Source: Catellatospora sichuanensis
Lineage (GTDB): Bacteria > Actinomycetota > Actinomycetes > Mycobacteriales > Micromonosporaceae
Reading direction: 5' to 3'
Assembly (NCBI RefSeq): GCF_007483665.1
Contig: NZ_VIQO01000002.1
Span: forward strand, 62,001-126,000
DNA: 64,000 nucleotides
Shown here: piece by piece, positions 7,981 through 16,122 of the stretch
Layout: each line of letters opens with the position of its first letter
Position numbering within the stretch: position 1 is the stretch's first letter
Translations under genes and position numbers: made by a program
The notes under the pieces: generated by a model
What the model saw: the letters and a program-made list of their open reading frames with translations, nothing else
Databases searched by the model: none
Told to the model about the DNA's origin: nothing

Positions 7981-8400
7981 GTGTTTGAGAACCTGGGCAC
8001 TCCGGAGTTCATTGCGCTCCTGCTGCTGGCGCTTTTGATCTTCGGTGAGCGGCTTCCCAAGGTCATCAGCGACGGCATGCGGATGCTGCGCGGCCTGCGC
8101 GCCATGGCCACCAACGCCACCGGTGACCTGAGCAAGGAACTGGGCACCGACATCAAGCTCGAGGATCTCAACCCGAAGGCCTTCGTCCGCAAGCACCTGC
8201 TCAGCGAGGAAGACGAGGCCGCCCTCCGCAAGCCGCTGACCGGCATCTACGACGACCTGCGGGGCGAGCTGAACAACGCCGGCAAACTGGCCGCCGACGC
8301 CAAGGCGAACGTCAACGCCATGGCCTCCGCCACCCCCGCCGCCGCCTCGTCCTCGCCCGCCGCCACCCCGCCCCCGGCCCGCTTCGACGACGCCACCTGA
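7981..8400 (+). CDS. tatB: Sec-independent protein translocase subunit TatB
   Basis: A 139-residue single-pass membrane protein of the twin-arginine export system, which forms the substrate receptor with TatC. The TatA/B signature is present: a short N-terminal membrane helix (ALLLLALLIFGERLP, about 12-26) with the FG-P hinge, then an amphipathic helix (PKVISDGMRMLRGLRAMA). The long charged tail and Ala/Pro-rich end are typical of TatB rather than TatA. The start is GTG, with GGGAGG upstream (the bases just before ATCG-GTG). Its position after the htrA-like gene matches Rv1223-Rv1224. tatA and tatC are not in the window. Confidence 0.9.
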   Translation: MFENLGTPEFIALLLLALLIFGERLPKVISDGMRMLRGLRAMATNATGDLSKELGTDIKLEDLNPKAFVRKHLLSEEDEAALRKPLTGIYDDLRGELNNAGKLAADAKANVNAMASATPAAASSSPAATPPPARFDDAT

Positions 8401-8440
8401 CCCACCCCGCTCCGCAGCGCACAGCCTCGCGCCCCGCGCA

Positions 8441-8535
8441 CACAACTCTCCGCCTGCACAACTTCCGCGTGCACAACTCTCCGCGTGCGCGACTCTCCGC
8501 GTGCGCGACTCTCCGCGTGCACAACTCTCCGCGTG
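8441..8535. repeat. Six tandem 15/16-bp repeats downstream of tatB
   Basis: Six head-to-tail copies of CRCRACTCTCCGCSTG (unit starts at 8441, 8457, 8472, 8488, 8504, 8520; the second copy is one base short). Copies 3 and 6 are identical, as are copies 4 and 5. The array ends 5 bp before the terminator hairpin. No spacer sequences are present, so it is not a CRISPR array; it looks like slippage-generated minisatellite DNA. Confidence 0.85.
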
Positions 8536-8540
8536 CGCGA

Positions 8541-8585
8541 TAAAGACTTGCGGCCTCAGATGCTCTCTGAGGCCGCAAGTCTTTA
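8541..8585. terminator. 20-bp perfect hairpin between tatB and mrp (bidirectional terminator)
   Basis: TAAAGACTTGCGGCCTCAGA (8541-8560) pairs perfectly with 8566-8585 around the 5-nt loop TGCTC. The outer part of the stem is A/T-rich (TAAAGACTT / AAGTCTTTA), giving a short T-run on either strand. It lies between two convergent genes. Confidence 0.8.
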
Positions 8586-8648
8586 AGAGTTGTCACAGCG
8601 GGAGGGGCCTCGCCCGGGGAGGGCGGGCTGGGCGCTGGCCGGGTGGGG

Positions 8649-9794
8649 TCAGCGTTTGGCGGGGGAGAGGCCGAGGGATTTGCCGACCAGGGATTCGCGG
8701 CGGAGGGCGAGGCGGTCGGCGATCGCGTTGAGGGCGGCGCCGGCCGGGGAGTTCGGGGCGGTCAGCACGGCGGGGGTGCCCTCGTCGCCGGCTTCGCGTA
8801 CGCCGGTGTCCAGGGGGATCTGGCCCAGCAGCGGCACCGAGGCGCCGGTGAGGCGGGTCAGCGAGTCGGCCACGGTCTGCCCGCCGCCTGCCCCGAAGAC
8901 CTCCATCCGGCTGCCGTCGGGCAGCTCCAGCCAGGACATGTTCTCGATGACGCCGACCAGGCGCTGGTGGGTCTGCAGCGAGATCGCGCCCGCGCGCTCG
9001 GCGACCTCGGCGGCCGCGGCCTGCGGAGTCGTGACGACCAGGATCTCGGCGGTCGGCAGCAGCTGGGCCAGCGAGATCGCGATGTCGCCGGTGCCCGGGG
9101 GCAGGTCGAGCAGCAGCACGTCCAGGTCGCCCCAGTACACGTCGGCGAGGAACTGCTGCAGGGCCCGGTGCAGCATGGGCCCGCGCCAGACGACGGCGGC
9201 GTTGCCGCTGGTGAACATACCGATGGAGATGACCTTCACGCCGTGTGCCTGCGGCGGCATGATCATGTCTTCGACCTGGGTCGGGCGGCCCTGCACGCCG
9301 AGCATGCGGGGCACCGAGTGGCCGTAGATGTCGGCATCGACCACGCCTACCGACAGTCCCCGGGCGGCGAGTGCCGCGGCCAGGTTGACGGTGACGCTGG
9401 ACTTGCCGACGCCGCCCTTGCCGGAGGCGACGGCGTACACGCGGGTGCGGCTGCCGGGCTGCGCGAACGGGATCACCGGCTCGGCCGCGGCGTTCGGGCC
9501 GCGCAGCCGCTTCTGCAGGTCCTGGCGCTGGTCCGGGCTCATCACACCGAAGTCGATCTCGACCGAGGTGACGCCTGCGACGGTGGTGGCGGCCGCCGTG
9601 ATGTCGGTGCGCAGGGTGTCCTTGAGCGGGCAGCCGGCGACGGTGAGCAGGATGCGGACGTACGCCACACCCGCGTCGACCTTCACCGATTCGACCATGC
9701 CGAGTTCGGTGATGGGGCGCTTGATCTCCGGGTCGTTCACGGAGGCGAGTGCGGCCAGGACAGCCTGGTCGTCGGCGTGCACAGCGGTGGACAT
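8649..9794 (-). CDS. mrp: Mrp/NBP35-family iron-sulfur carrier ATPase
   Basis: A 381-residue protein with an N-terminal MIP18/DUF59 domain (about 8-85, VNDPEIKRPI, VAGCPL with C55) and a ParA-like ATPase domain with the deviant Walker A GKGGVGKSS (125-133), switch segment DADIYG and DLPPGTGD. Mrp proteins bind and transfer Fe-S clusters to target enzymes. The C-terminal CXXC that holds the bridging cluster in many homologs is absent: after ENMSW the sequence reads LELPDGSRMEVFG. As I recall the mycobacterial protein also lacks it, so this may be a lineage feature. It is convergent with tatB and last in the minus-strand run that starts at 12.2 kb. Confidence 0.92.
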   Translation of the reverse strand: MSTAVHADDQAVLAALASVNDPEIKRPITELGMVESVKVDAGVAYVRILLTVAGCPLKDTLRTDITAAATTVAGVTSVEIDFGVMSPDQRQDLQKRLRGPNAAAEPVIPFAQPGSRTRVYAVASGKGGVGKSSVTVNLAAALAARGLSVGVVDADIYGHSVPRMLGVQGRPTQVEDMIMPPQAHGVKVISIGMFTSGNAAVVWRGPMLHRALQQFLADVYWGDLDVLLLDLPPGTGDIAISLAQLLPTAEILVVTTPQAAAAEVAERAGAISLQTHQRLVGVIENMSWLELPDGSRMEVFGAGGGQTVADSLTRLTGASVPLLGQIPLDTGVREAGDEGTPAVLTAPNSPAGAALNAIADRLALRRESLVGKSLGLSPAKR

Positions 9795-9916
9795 GCGCCC
9801 ATGTTACCCGCGGCATCGATCATGACCGGCCGACGCGGGGACCGGGTGGCACGCGCAACATTCTCGCGACCCGTTGCCTGGCTTCGCCCGATCGTGGGAC
9901 CATCGAAGGAGAGCTT

Positions 9917-9947
9917 GCCGCGCGTCATGCCCCTTGCGACGCGCGGC
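9917..9947 (-). terminator. Hairpin overlapping the DUF1003 stop codon
   Basis: GCCGCGCGTC (9917-9926) pairs with GACGCGCGGC (9938-9947) around an 11-nt loop that contains most of the stop region of the DUF1003 gene. The T-run (TTTT) is on the plus-strand side, so it would be a better terminator for plus transcripts; on the minus strand it may attenuate reading into mrp. Confidence 0.4.
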
Positions 9948-10455
9948 TTTTCTTGTCCTTGCGGTCGGCCTTCTCCTGCTGATGCCGCCGGTTGGCCGCG
10001 TCGTCCAGCTCCTCGGCCAGTTTGGCCAGCTCGGAGCGGATGTAGTCGCGGGTCGCCACCTCGTTGAGCGCCATCCGCAGCGAGGCGATCTCCCGGGCCA
10101 GGTACTCCGTGTCGGCCTTCTGGGCCTGGGCGCGGCGGCGGTCCTCGTCGATGGTCAGCCGGTCCCGGTCGGCCTGGCGGTTCTGGGCGAGCAGGATCAG
10201 CGGCGCGGCGTACGACGCCTGGGTGCTGAAGAACAGGTTGAGCAGGATGAACGGGTACGGGTCCCACTGCAGCCCGAAGACGCCGATCAGGTTGATCAGG
10301 ATCCACACGATCACGAAGACCGTCATGTAGACGAGGAACTTCGCGGTGCCCATGAAGCGCGCGAACTTCTCCGCGAAGTTGCCGAACGCGTCGGGATCCC
10401 ACCGGGGCAGCCGGATGGCGTGCGGTTCCCGGGGCTGGTCCAGGCGGTCGCTCAC
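9925..10455 (-). CDS. DUF1003 membrane protein
   Basis: A 176-residue protein of the DUF1003 family (PF06210). Two membrane helices flank a short loop: FLVYMTVFVIVWILINLI (about 40-57) and YPFILLNLFFSTQASYAAPLI (67-87), the latter holding the conserved FLN.fFS.QA...APLILLAQNR signature. A long charged helix, probably coiled coil, follows (about 90-150), then a Lys/Arg-rich tail. The function of the family is unknown. It sits 25 bp behind the MgtE-N/CBS gene, as in other actinobacteria, which suggests a shared role in metal or membrane homeostasis. Confidence 0.88.
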   Translation of the reverse strand: MSDRLDQPREPHAIRLPRWDPDAFGNFAEKFARFMGTAKFLVYMTVFVIVWILINLIGVFGLQWDPYPFILLNLFFSTQASYAAPLILLAQNRQADRDRLTIDEDRRRAQAQKADTEYLAREIASLRMALNEVATRDYIRSELAKLAEELDDAANRRHQQEKADRKDKKSRASQGA

Positions 10456-10480
10456 CGGGCCTCCTCCGGGCCGGGCGCCG

Positions 10481-11731
10481 TCATGGGGTGCTGTCCGTGG
10501 CGCGCTCCTGCTCCCGCCAGTCCCGTGGCAGCAGGTGGTCCAGCACGTCGTCCACGGTCACCGCGCCGACCAGCCGGTCGGCGGAGTCCACCACCGCGAT
10601 CGCGACCAGGTTGTACGTCGCCATACGCCGGGTGATGTCGGCCAGCGGCAGGCTCGGCGCCAGCGGCGTGATGTCGCGCTCCAGCACCCCGCCCAGCAGG
10701 TCGCCGGGCGGTTCGCGCAGCAGCCGCTGGAAGTGCACCATGCCCAGGTAGCGGCCGGTCGGCGTGTCGATGGGGGCGCGGCACACGAACACCTGCGCGG
10801 CCAGCGCCGGGGACAGGTGCTTCTCGCGGATGCGGGCCAGGGCGTCGGCGACGGTCGCGTCCGGGGTGAGGATCACCGGCTCGCTGGTCATCACCGCGCC
10901 CGCGGTGTTCGGCCGGTACTGCATGAGGGCCCGCACCGGGGCCGACTCCTCCGGCTCCATCAGGTCCAGCAGCAGCGCCCGTTCCGTGGGCGGCAGCTCG
11001 GCCAGCAGGTCGGCGGCGTCGTCGGCGTCCATCTCCTCCAGCACGTCGGCGGCCCGCTCGCGGTCCAGCCGGGCCAGGATGTCGACCTGGGCGTGCTCGG
11101 GCAGCTCCTCCAGCACGTCGGCCAGCCGCTCGTCGTCCAGCGCCGCGGCCACCGCATGCTTGCGCTGGTCGGGCAGGTCCTGCAGGGCGTTGGCGAGATC
11201 GGCTGGGCGCATCTTCTCCAGCACCGAGAGCAGGGACGCGGTGCCCTGCAGCGCGCCGGGGTCGACCAGCCCGGTGAGCTCGTGCCACTCGAACTGGTGC
11301 AACTGGCCGCGGCGGCTCAGCCGGCTGGTGATGTCGCGTACGGCGACGCGGCCGAGGTTCCACTGGCCGGCGCGGTCGGACTCCATGGCGACGTCGACGA
11401 CCGTGGCGGGGGCGCCGTTCGGGGTGCCGATGCGCCGGTCCAGCAGGTCGGCGAGCACCATCAGCTCGGCCGGGCCCTTCTGGAAGCGGCGCAGGTTGAT
11501 GGTGCCGGAGCCGAGCACCACGCTGTCGGAGTCGATCGAGGTGATCCGGGCGATCGGCAGGAAGATCTGCCGCCGCAGCGGCATCTCCGCGACCAGGCCG
11601 ACGACCGCCGGGGGCCCGTCGGCGCGCAGCCGGGCGACGGCGTCACGGACCCGGCCCACCTGGTCGCCGTTCGGGTCGTAGACGGGCAGGCCTGCGAGCC
11701 GGGCGACGAAGACCCTGGTCAGCGTGGCCAT
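10481..11731 (-). CDS. MgtE N-domain and CBS-domain protein without a transport domain
   Basis: A 416-residue cytoplasmic protein. Residues 1-100 form a PRC-barrel-like domain (LAGLPVYDPNGDQVGRVRDAV). Residues about 165-290 are the MgtE intracellular helical repeat (RLADVLEELP, RAADVLEEM, DAADLLAELP). Residues about 285-400 are a pair of CBS domains (VMTSEPVILTPDATVADAL; ITPLAPSLPLADITRRM). In the Mg2+ channel MgtE these two cytosolic domains sense magnesium and a C-terminal five-helix membrane domain conducts it; that membrane domain is absent here. The same truncated architecture occurs in Rv1232c as I recall. It may regulate another transporter. It lies 37 bp after the preceding minus-strand gene and 25 bp before DUF1003. 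Confidence 0.85.
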   Translation of the reverse strand: MATLTRVFVARLAGLPVYDPNGDQVGRVRDAVARLRADGPPAVVGLVAEMPLRRQIFLPIARITSIDSDSVVLGSGTINLRRFQKGPAELMVLADLLDRRIGTPNGAPATVVDVAMESDRAGQWNLGRVAVRDITSRLSRRGQLHQFEWHELTGLVDPGALQGTASLLSVLEKMRPADLANALQDLPDQRKHAVAAALDDERLADVLEELPEHAQVDILARLDRERAADVLEEMDADDAADLLAELPPTERALLLDLMEPEESAPVRALMQYRPNTAGAVMTSEPVILTPDATVADALARIREKHLSPALAAQVFVCRAPIDTPTGRYLGMVHFQRLLREPPGDLLGGVLERDITPLAPSLPLADITRRMATYNLVAIAVVDSADRLVGAVTVDDVLDHLLPRDWREQERATDSTP

Positions 11732-11768
11732 ATTCGCATGGTATGCGTATTTCTCACATGATTGGGAG

Positions 11769-12248
11769 TTATCGGCGTCGTACCCGGTGCAGCCGGAACG
11801 GCTTGCGGGTGGCGTTGGTCGCCGGGCTCGGCCGGGGTTCGGCGCGCCCCGAGCCCTCGCCCGCGGGCAGGGGGTCGCCCGCCGGGGTGAGCGCCAGCAG
11901 CGCGCACTCCCGGGCCCACCGCTCGGCGAGCAGCTCGGCCGTGCCCGGGGAGTTGAGCCGCTTGCCAGCCAGCGTCACCGCGACCGCCGCCCACTGCTCG
12001 CCGCCCGGCTCGATCCGCTGCACCTGCGCCGGATAGGTCACCACCGCGCCGCCGTGATCCCCGCGCAGCGTGACCGTCGCCTCGACGGCCTCGGCCAGCC
12101 CCGGCAGATCCTGCTCACCCGGCCCGACCACCACGTGCAGCCGCCCGTCCTGCGGCAGGCACCACACCGCGTACGCGGGCCCGCCCCCCACCGACACCCA
12201 CGCGACGGCCGCCTTCTTCGCGGCCTCCTCCACCAACGGATGCGTCAT
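11769..12248 (-). CDS. Conserved hypothetical protein (159 aa), first gene of the MgtE-N/DUF1003 operon
   Basis: The product starts MTHPLVEEAAKKAAVAWV and shows alternating beta-like segments (PAYAVWCLPQDGRLHVVVGPGEQ; GAVVTYPAQVQRIEPG) and an ERWARECALLALTP helix, ending in a basic tail. The pattern resembles a flavin-reductase/pyridoxamine-oxidase-like split barrel, but no cofactor motif is clear, so I leave the function open. A second in-frame ATG 9 bp upstream is possible. It is followed closely by the MgtE-N/CBS gene, and genes like it occur at this place in other actinobacteria. Confidence 0.65.
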   Translation of the reverse strand: MTHPLVEEAAKKAAVAWVSVGGGPAYAVWCLPQDGRLHVVVGPGEQDLPGLAEAVEATVTLRGDHGGAVVTYPAQVQRIEPGGEQWAAVAVTLAGKRLNSPGTAELLAERWARECALLALTPAGDPLPAGEGSGRAEPRPSPATNATRKPFRLHRVRRR

Positions 12249-12270
12249 GCCGCCCATCCTCCCACCCGAA

Positions 12271-12316
12271 GGAAGGGCACCTTCCCATCGCTATTCGTAG
12301 CGGAAGGGCACCTTCC
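12271..12316. repeat. Palindromic intergenic element, family C (copy 1)
   Basis: Two direct copies of GGAAGGGCACCTTCC, itself nearly palindromic, at 12271-12285 and 12302-12316, separated by ATCGCTATTCGTAGC-like sequence. The reverse complement has the same layout as the element at 31.9 kb (GAAGGTGCCCTTCC, a CTACG-ATAGCG spacer, then GAAGGTGCCCTTCC). A third copy is at 14.5 kb. It lies 23 bp upstream of the minus-strand hypothetical gene. Confidence 0.8.
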
Positions 12317-12397
12317 TAACGCTCCACCCCAGCTGGCCTGCGCCGCTGCGCCGCACCTTCACCCGCCGACGCGAGCAGCAGGGCCGGCGTTGCGGGG

Positions 12398-12461
12398 CTG
12401 CAGTTTCGGGGAAACTGCGCGTTCGAGCGCGCGAGTGGCTGCACTTTCCCTGAAAGTGCAG
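12398..12461. repeat. Palindromic intergenic element, family D (copy 1, 64 bp)
   Basis: Each end is a short hairpin: the first 21 bp (CTGCAGTTTC, GGG, GAAACTGC) and the last 21 bp (GCACTTTC, CCT, GAAAGTGCAG), and the two ends are also inverted repeats of each other with three differences. The first 21 bp are identical to those of copy 2 at 47299. The end hairpins differ by a compensatory G-C to C-G change, so the small hairpin is conserved. It lies just beyond the end of the EamA gene. Confidence 0.85.
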
Positions 12462-12482
12462 AGCCGCGGCACCGACACGGCG

Positions 12483-13415
12483 TCAGCTGTCGCGGGTGGG
12501 GAGGTCGACGTCCACCGGGTCGGGGGTGGGCAGGGCGGCCGGGCGGCGTGCGCCCAGGATGACGGCGGCGACGCCCGCCATGAGCAGGGCGATGCCGGGC
12601 CAGGCGGCAGCGGGCGGGGCCTGGTCCAGCCACACCCAGCCGAGCAGGGCGGCCCCGGGCACCTCCAGCAGGATCAGCACGCTGATCGTGGTGGCGGAGA
12701 CCTTGTGCAGGGCGTAGTTGAACATCGAGTGCCCGAGCAGTTGCGCCCCGGCGGTCAGCGCGATGATGGCCAGCCAGGTCCGGTCGTCGAAGCCGGTCAT
12801 CTCCACGCCGAAGGACAGGCACACGGCCAGCAGCAGCGCGGCGCACACGGAGTAGCAGACCGTGGTGTACGTCGTGGTCGAGGTCCGGCTGCGGGCCTTC
12901 TCCCCGAAGGACGTGTAGATCGCGGCGAGCAGGCCACCGGCCACGGCGAGCAGGTCGCCGACGACGGCCGTACCCCCTCGGGTGAAGTCGGCGCCGGTCG
13001 CGATCGCCGCGCCCGCCACGGCGCTGCCGATGCCGATCCAGGTCCACCGGCCCAGCCGCCGGCCCTGCCAGAGCGCGATCAGGCCGGCCCAGACCGGCTG
13101 GGTGGCGACCAGCGCGGTCGCGGTGGCGACGGTGGTCATCTTGACGCTGGGCACCCAGGTGGCGAAGTGCCCGGCCAGCGCGAGGCCGGCCAGCACGCTC
13201 CACCGCCAGGCGTGGTCCTCGCGCAGGCCGCGCAGTTCGGCACGGCGGCGGGTGAGGGTGACCGGGGCGAGCACGCCGACGGCGAGCGCGTTGCGCCAGA
13301 AGGCGATGGCCAGTGCCGGCGCGGCGGCGTATGCGATGAGCGGCCCGGACGACGACACGGCGATGATCGCGATGGTGATCGCGGCGATGGTGAGCGGGTC
13401 GAGCCGGGATCGCAT
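12483..13415 (-). CDS. EamA/DMT-superfamily transporter
   Basis: A 310-residue membrane protein with about ten hydrophobic helices arranged as two EamA repeats (first repeat about 10-150, second about 165-300). Typical family segments are FWRNALAVGVLAPV, ATALVATQPVWAGLIALW and ISVLILLEVPGAALLGWVWL. DMT exporters move amino acids, metabolites or drugs out of the cell; the substrate cannot be inferred. I chose the start MRSRLDPLTI because the extra 17 residues of the longest frame are not hydrophobic or conserved. It is divergent from the HAD gene 129 bp away and ends next to a family D palindrome. Confidence 0.85.
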   Translation of the reverse strand: MRSRLDPLTIAAITIAIIAVSSSGPLIAYAAAPALAIAFWRNALAVGVLAPVTLTRRRAELRGLREDHAWRWSVLAGLALAGHFATWVPSVKMTTVATATALVATQPVWAGLIALWQGRRLGRWTWIGIGSAVAGAAIATGADFTRGGTAVVGDLLAVAGGLLAAIYTSFGEKARSRTSTTTYTTVCYSVCAALLLAVCLSFGVEMTGFDDRTWLAIIALTAGAQLLGHSMFNYALHKVSATTISVLILLEVPGAALLGWVWLDQAPPAAAWPGIALLMAGVAAVILGARRPAALPTPDPVDVDLPTRDS

Positions 13416-13544
13416 GAGGATCGATCCTGCCAGGCGCAGGTGAGCGGCCTGTCGGCACGCCGACATCTACGCGATGCGTTCATCTGCACACTGTGAGCGA
13501 TCATCCTATGTACTTCATGTGAGCAGCTGATTACTGTCGCTCGG

Positions 13545-14270
13545 ATGGATTCAGAACCTTCGTTATCCGGCGTAACGCCGCGCGCGATCCTGTTCGATTT
13601 CTACGGCACGCTGACCTCGGCGTGCACCCGCGGACCGGCCCACGAACTGGCCCCTCGCCTACTCGGTTGCGAGCCCGCCGAGTACTTCGCGGTGCTGAAC
13701 ACCTCCTTCTACCCCCGCTGCCGGGGCGCGTACGGCGACGCCCTGGACACCATGCGCTGGGTCGCCGCCGAGCTGGGTGTACGCGTCACCCCGGCACGGC
13801 TGCGCGCGGCCCAGGCCGCCCGGCTGGTGGCGGTGCGCGCCGACACGCACCTGCGGGCCGAGGCGGTGCCCACGCTGTGGCGGCTGCGCCGCGCGGGGGT
13901 ACGCCTGGCCGTGGTCAGCGACTGCGCCTGGGAGCTGCCCGAGATCATGCGGTCGCTGCCGATTCACCACCTGCTCGACGCGAAGGTCTTCTCGGTGCAG
14001 GTCGGGTGCAGCAAGCCGGACCCGCGGATCTACCTCGCCGCCTGCGCACAGCTGGACGTGCCGCCCGAGCAGTGTGTGTTCGTCGGCGACGGCGGTTCCC
14101 GCGAGCTGACCGGCGCGCAGGCGCTGGGCATCCGGGCGATCCGGCTGGCCGCGCCGGATCTGGCCGACCACCTGCAGTTCGCCTCCGACGACGGTTTCAC
14201 CGGCGAGTCGGCGGTGACCCTCCTCGAGGCGGCCGCGCTCGCGCTGACCCCCCAAACCGTGGGGGTATGA
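13545..14270 (+). CDS. HAD-superfamily hydrolase
   Basis: A 241-residue haloacid-dehalogenase-like phosphatase. Motif I is FDFYGTLT with the nucleophile D18 and Y20 in place of the second Asp, as in haloacid-dehalogenase-type members; motif II is the Ser of VVSDCAW; motif III is the Lys in CSKPDP; motif IV is VFVGDGG. The cap is helical (subfamily I), inserted between motifs I and II. The substrate is unknown. The gene is followed by a tandem repeat and a family C palindrome. Confidence 0.88.
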   Translation: MDSEPSLSGVTPRAILFDFYGTLTSACTRGPAHELAPRLLGCEPAEYFAVLNTSFYPRCRGAYGDALDTMRWVAAELGVRVTPARLRAAQAARLVAVRADTHLRAEAVPTLWRLRRAGVRLAVVSDCAWELPEIMRSLPIHHLLDAKVFSVQVGCSKPDPRIYLAACAQLDVPPEQCVFVGDGGSRELTGAQALGIRAIRLAAPDLADHLQFASDDGFTGESAVTLLEAAALALTPQTVGV

Positions 14271-14334
14271 CCTCGCGCCGCGTCTCCGCGCCCGGTCGAG
14301 CAGACCTCCCCGCGCCGACAACGCGACAGGCCCG

Positions 14335-14424
14335 CCACCCGCACCGCACCAGCCACCCGCACCGCACCAGCCACCCGCACCGCACCAGCCACCCGCACCG
14401 CACCAGCCACCCGCACCGCACCAG
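14335..14424. repeat. Five perfect tandem copies of an 18-bp unit
   Basis: CCACCCGCACCGCACCAG is repeated five times without any mismatch (starts at 14335, 14353, 14371, 14389, 14407). The array lies 64 bp after the HAD gene stop. The absence of divergence implies recent slippage expansion. It has no unique spacers and so is not a CRISPR array. The unit length is a multiple of three, but no supported gene reads through it. Confidence 0.95.
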
Positions 14425-14462
14425 CCAAGCGACTCCACCGCAGGCGGACCGGTCAGCCGTTG

Positions 14463-14543
14463 AGAAGGGCACCTTCCTCCACGCATAGCGAGCTGAGCTA
14501 CCGCTCGTCTCGCTGACGCGAGCCGGCGAAGGTGCCCTTCCTT
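14463..14543. repeat. Family C palindromic element (copy 2) acting as terminator between convergent genes
   Basis: AGAAGGGCACCTTCCT at 14463-14478 and its inverted counterpart GAAGGTGCCCTTCCTT at 14528-14543 enclose a 49-nt segment that contains the family's ACGCATAGCG core and a smaller hairpin (GCGAG...CTCGC). It sits between the ends of the HAD and SDR genes, 5 bp from the SDR stop, where a bidirectional terminator is expected. Confidence 0.75.
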
Positions 14544-14548
14544 CGGGT

Positions 14549-15316
14549 TCAGCCCTGGCGGACGGACTGGCCGCCGTCGATGACGAGCATCTGGCCGGTG
14601 ATGTAGCCGGCGGCGGGGGAGCAGAGGAAGGCGATGGTCGCGGCGACCTCGTCGGGCGTGCCGGGGCGGCCCATCGGGGTGTCGTAGCCCAGTTTCAGCT
14701 CAGCCAGCGTGGACGCCGAGGTGTGGATGGTGCCGGGGGCGACCGCGTTGACGGTGATGCCGTCGGCGACCAGCTCCATCGCCAGCGCCCGGGTCAGGCC
14801 CAGCACACCCGCCTTCGCGGCGGCGTAGCCGGCCTCGGCGGGCAGCGCGTTCACCGGTCCGGCGGTGGCGGACAGGTTGACGATGCGGCCCCAGCCGCGC
14901 TCGGACATGCCGCCGAGGAACGCCCGGCTGGCCAGGAACGCCGTGGTCAGGTTGCGGTCGATCTCGGCACGCCACTCCTCGAAGGAGAGCTGCGCCACCG
15001 GCCGGATCACCTCCGGGCTGGCCCGGCTGGTCAAGCCGGCGTTGTTGACCAGGATGTCGACGTCGCCCAGCTGCTCGGTGACCGCGTCGGCCAGCGCGCC
15101 GACCTCCGCCTCCAGGGTGAGGTCGGCGACGAAGCCGAGCACGCCCAGTTCGCCGGCGCGCTCGTGGATGCGCCGGGTGGTGGAGACGACGGCGACCTTC
15201 GCGCCGAGTGCGGCCAGCTGGCGAGCGGTGGCGAAGCCGATGCCGTGCGGGCTGCCTGCACCGGTGACGAGTGCGACCCGGCCGTCCAGCCGGAAGAGAT
15301 CCATCCGCTCGTTCAT
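14549..15316 (-). CDS. Short-chain dehydrogenase/reductase, 3-oxoacyl-ACP-reductase-like
   Basis: A 255-residue classical SDR. The cofactor loop is [10 protein letters not shown] (18-27), one residue longer than TGxxxGxG; NNAG follows strand 4; the active site is S (NLSATAG), Y and K in [14 protein letters not shown] and the C-terminal [12 protein letters not shown] are typical of FabG-like enzymes. It oxidises or reduces a hydroxyl/keto group with NAD(P)H; the substrate is unknown. I chose MNERMDLF as start because AGGAT lies upstream; 38 extra residues of the open frame look non-coding. Confidence 0.88.
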   Translation of the reverse strand: MNERMDLFRLDGRVALVTGAGSPHGIGFATARQLAALGAKVAVVSTTRRIHERAGELGVLGFVADLTLEAEVGALADAVTEQLGDVDILVNNAGLTSRASPEVIRPVAQLSFEEWRAEIDRNLTTAFLASRAFLGGMSERGWGRIVNLSATAGPVNALPAEAGYAAAKAGVLGLTRALAMELVADGITVNAVAPGTIHTSASTLAELKLGYDTPMGRPGTPDEVAATIAFLCSPAAGYITGQMLVIDGGQSVRQG

Positions 15317-15405
15317 GGCTTGATCCTGCCGGTTTGTCCGAGCTGACGCCAGTAGGAGGCACCGCTTACTCTGTCGGGACCCCTTCACCGGATGGAGCCA
15401 GGCCG

Positions 15406-16089
15406 ATGACCGACCCGACCGCGCCGCCACCCCCGAGCCCGGATCCCGGCCTGCCGCAGCCGCCGTTCCCGGCCCCGGCGCCGCTCACCTTCCCGTCGGC
15501 CGACCCTGTCCCGGCTGCTCAGGCGACCGCTTCCGGCAGCGCGGCCGCGGCCGGGGCGACCGCGTCCGGCAGCCCGGCCGCGATCCCGGCGGGCACGGCG
15601 GCGGCACCGGGCCACTGGCCGAACCCGTACCAGGCAGCCGGTCATCACCCGGCTGTCGGCCACCCGACCGGCGGCTGGCCGCAGGTTGCCGGGCAGCCGG
15701 TCCCGCCCGCGGGCGCGCCGGGCCAGCCGTACCCGTACGGTGCCTACCCGCCGCCCGGCTACGGCCCGTACCCCTACGTCTACCTGCAGCGGCGCACCAA
15801 CGGCATGGCCATCGGCGCGATGGTCACCGCGCTGGCCGGCGCGATCATGCTCTGCTTCTACGGCGTGCCCGCCCTCATCCTCGGCCCGCTCGGCGCGATC
15901 CTGGGGCACGTCGCCCGGCGCAGGATCCGCGAGAGCGGCGAGGACGGCGACGGCATGGCCCTGACCGGCATCATCGTCGGCTGGATCGCCACGGCGCTGG
16001 GAGTGCTCATCATCGCGGCGGTCGTGGCGCTGATCGTCTTCTCCGCGGAGAGCCCGGGCGGGCACTACGAGCCGCCGGGGGCCTTCTGA
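15406..16089 (+). CDS. DUF4190 domain membrane protein with Pro/Ala-rich N-terminus
   Basis: A 227-residue protein. The first ~125 residues are low-complexity (Pro, Ala, Gly, with [17 protein letters not shown]). The C-terminal domain has two membrane helices ([27 protein letters not shown] and [29 protein letters not shown]) separated by [21 protein letters not shown], the hallmark of DUF4190 (G.vLG..A...i...G..G.G.A..GiilG). Function is unknown; such proteins are common in actinomycete membranes. The ATG follows GATGGAGCC and lies 89 bp from the divergent SDR gene. Confidence 0.85.
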   Translation: MTDPTAPPPPSPDPGLPQPPFPAPAPLTFPSADPVPAAQATASGSAAAAGATASGSPAAIPAGTAAAPGHWPNPYQAAGHHPAVGHPTGGWPQVAGQPVPPAGAPGQPYPYGAYPPPGYGPYPYVYLQRRTNGMAIGAMVTALAGAIMLCFYGVPALILGPLGAILGHVARRRIRESGEDGDGMALTGIIVGWIATALGVLIIAAVVALIVFSAESPGGHYEPPGAF

Positions 16090-16122
16090 CGGACTGCGCG
16101 GCCCATCGCGCATCCTTGACGT

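Noticed and set aside
8441-8535. Possible CRISPR array or iteron origin
   Set aside because: Units of 15-16 bp without spacers; no replication initiator gene nearby.
9917-9947. Terminator for a plus-strand gene
   Set aside because: The T-run is on the plus-strand side, but no plus-strand gene precedes it; it is listed only as a hairpin overlapping the DUF1003 stop.
14335-14424. Possible CRISPR array
   Set aside because: The 18-bp units are head to tail with no spacers, and no cas genes are in the window.
14197-14472. Minus-strand peptide with a repeated GWLVRC/GWCGAG pattern
   Set aside because: The periodic peptide only reflects the 18-bp DNA repeat read in frame; there is no ribosome site or conserved flank.
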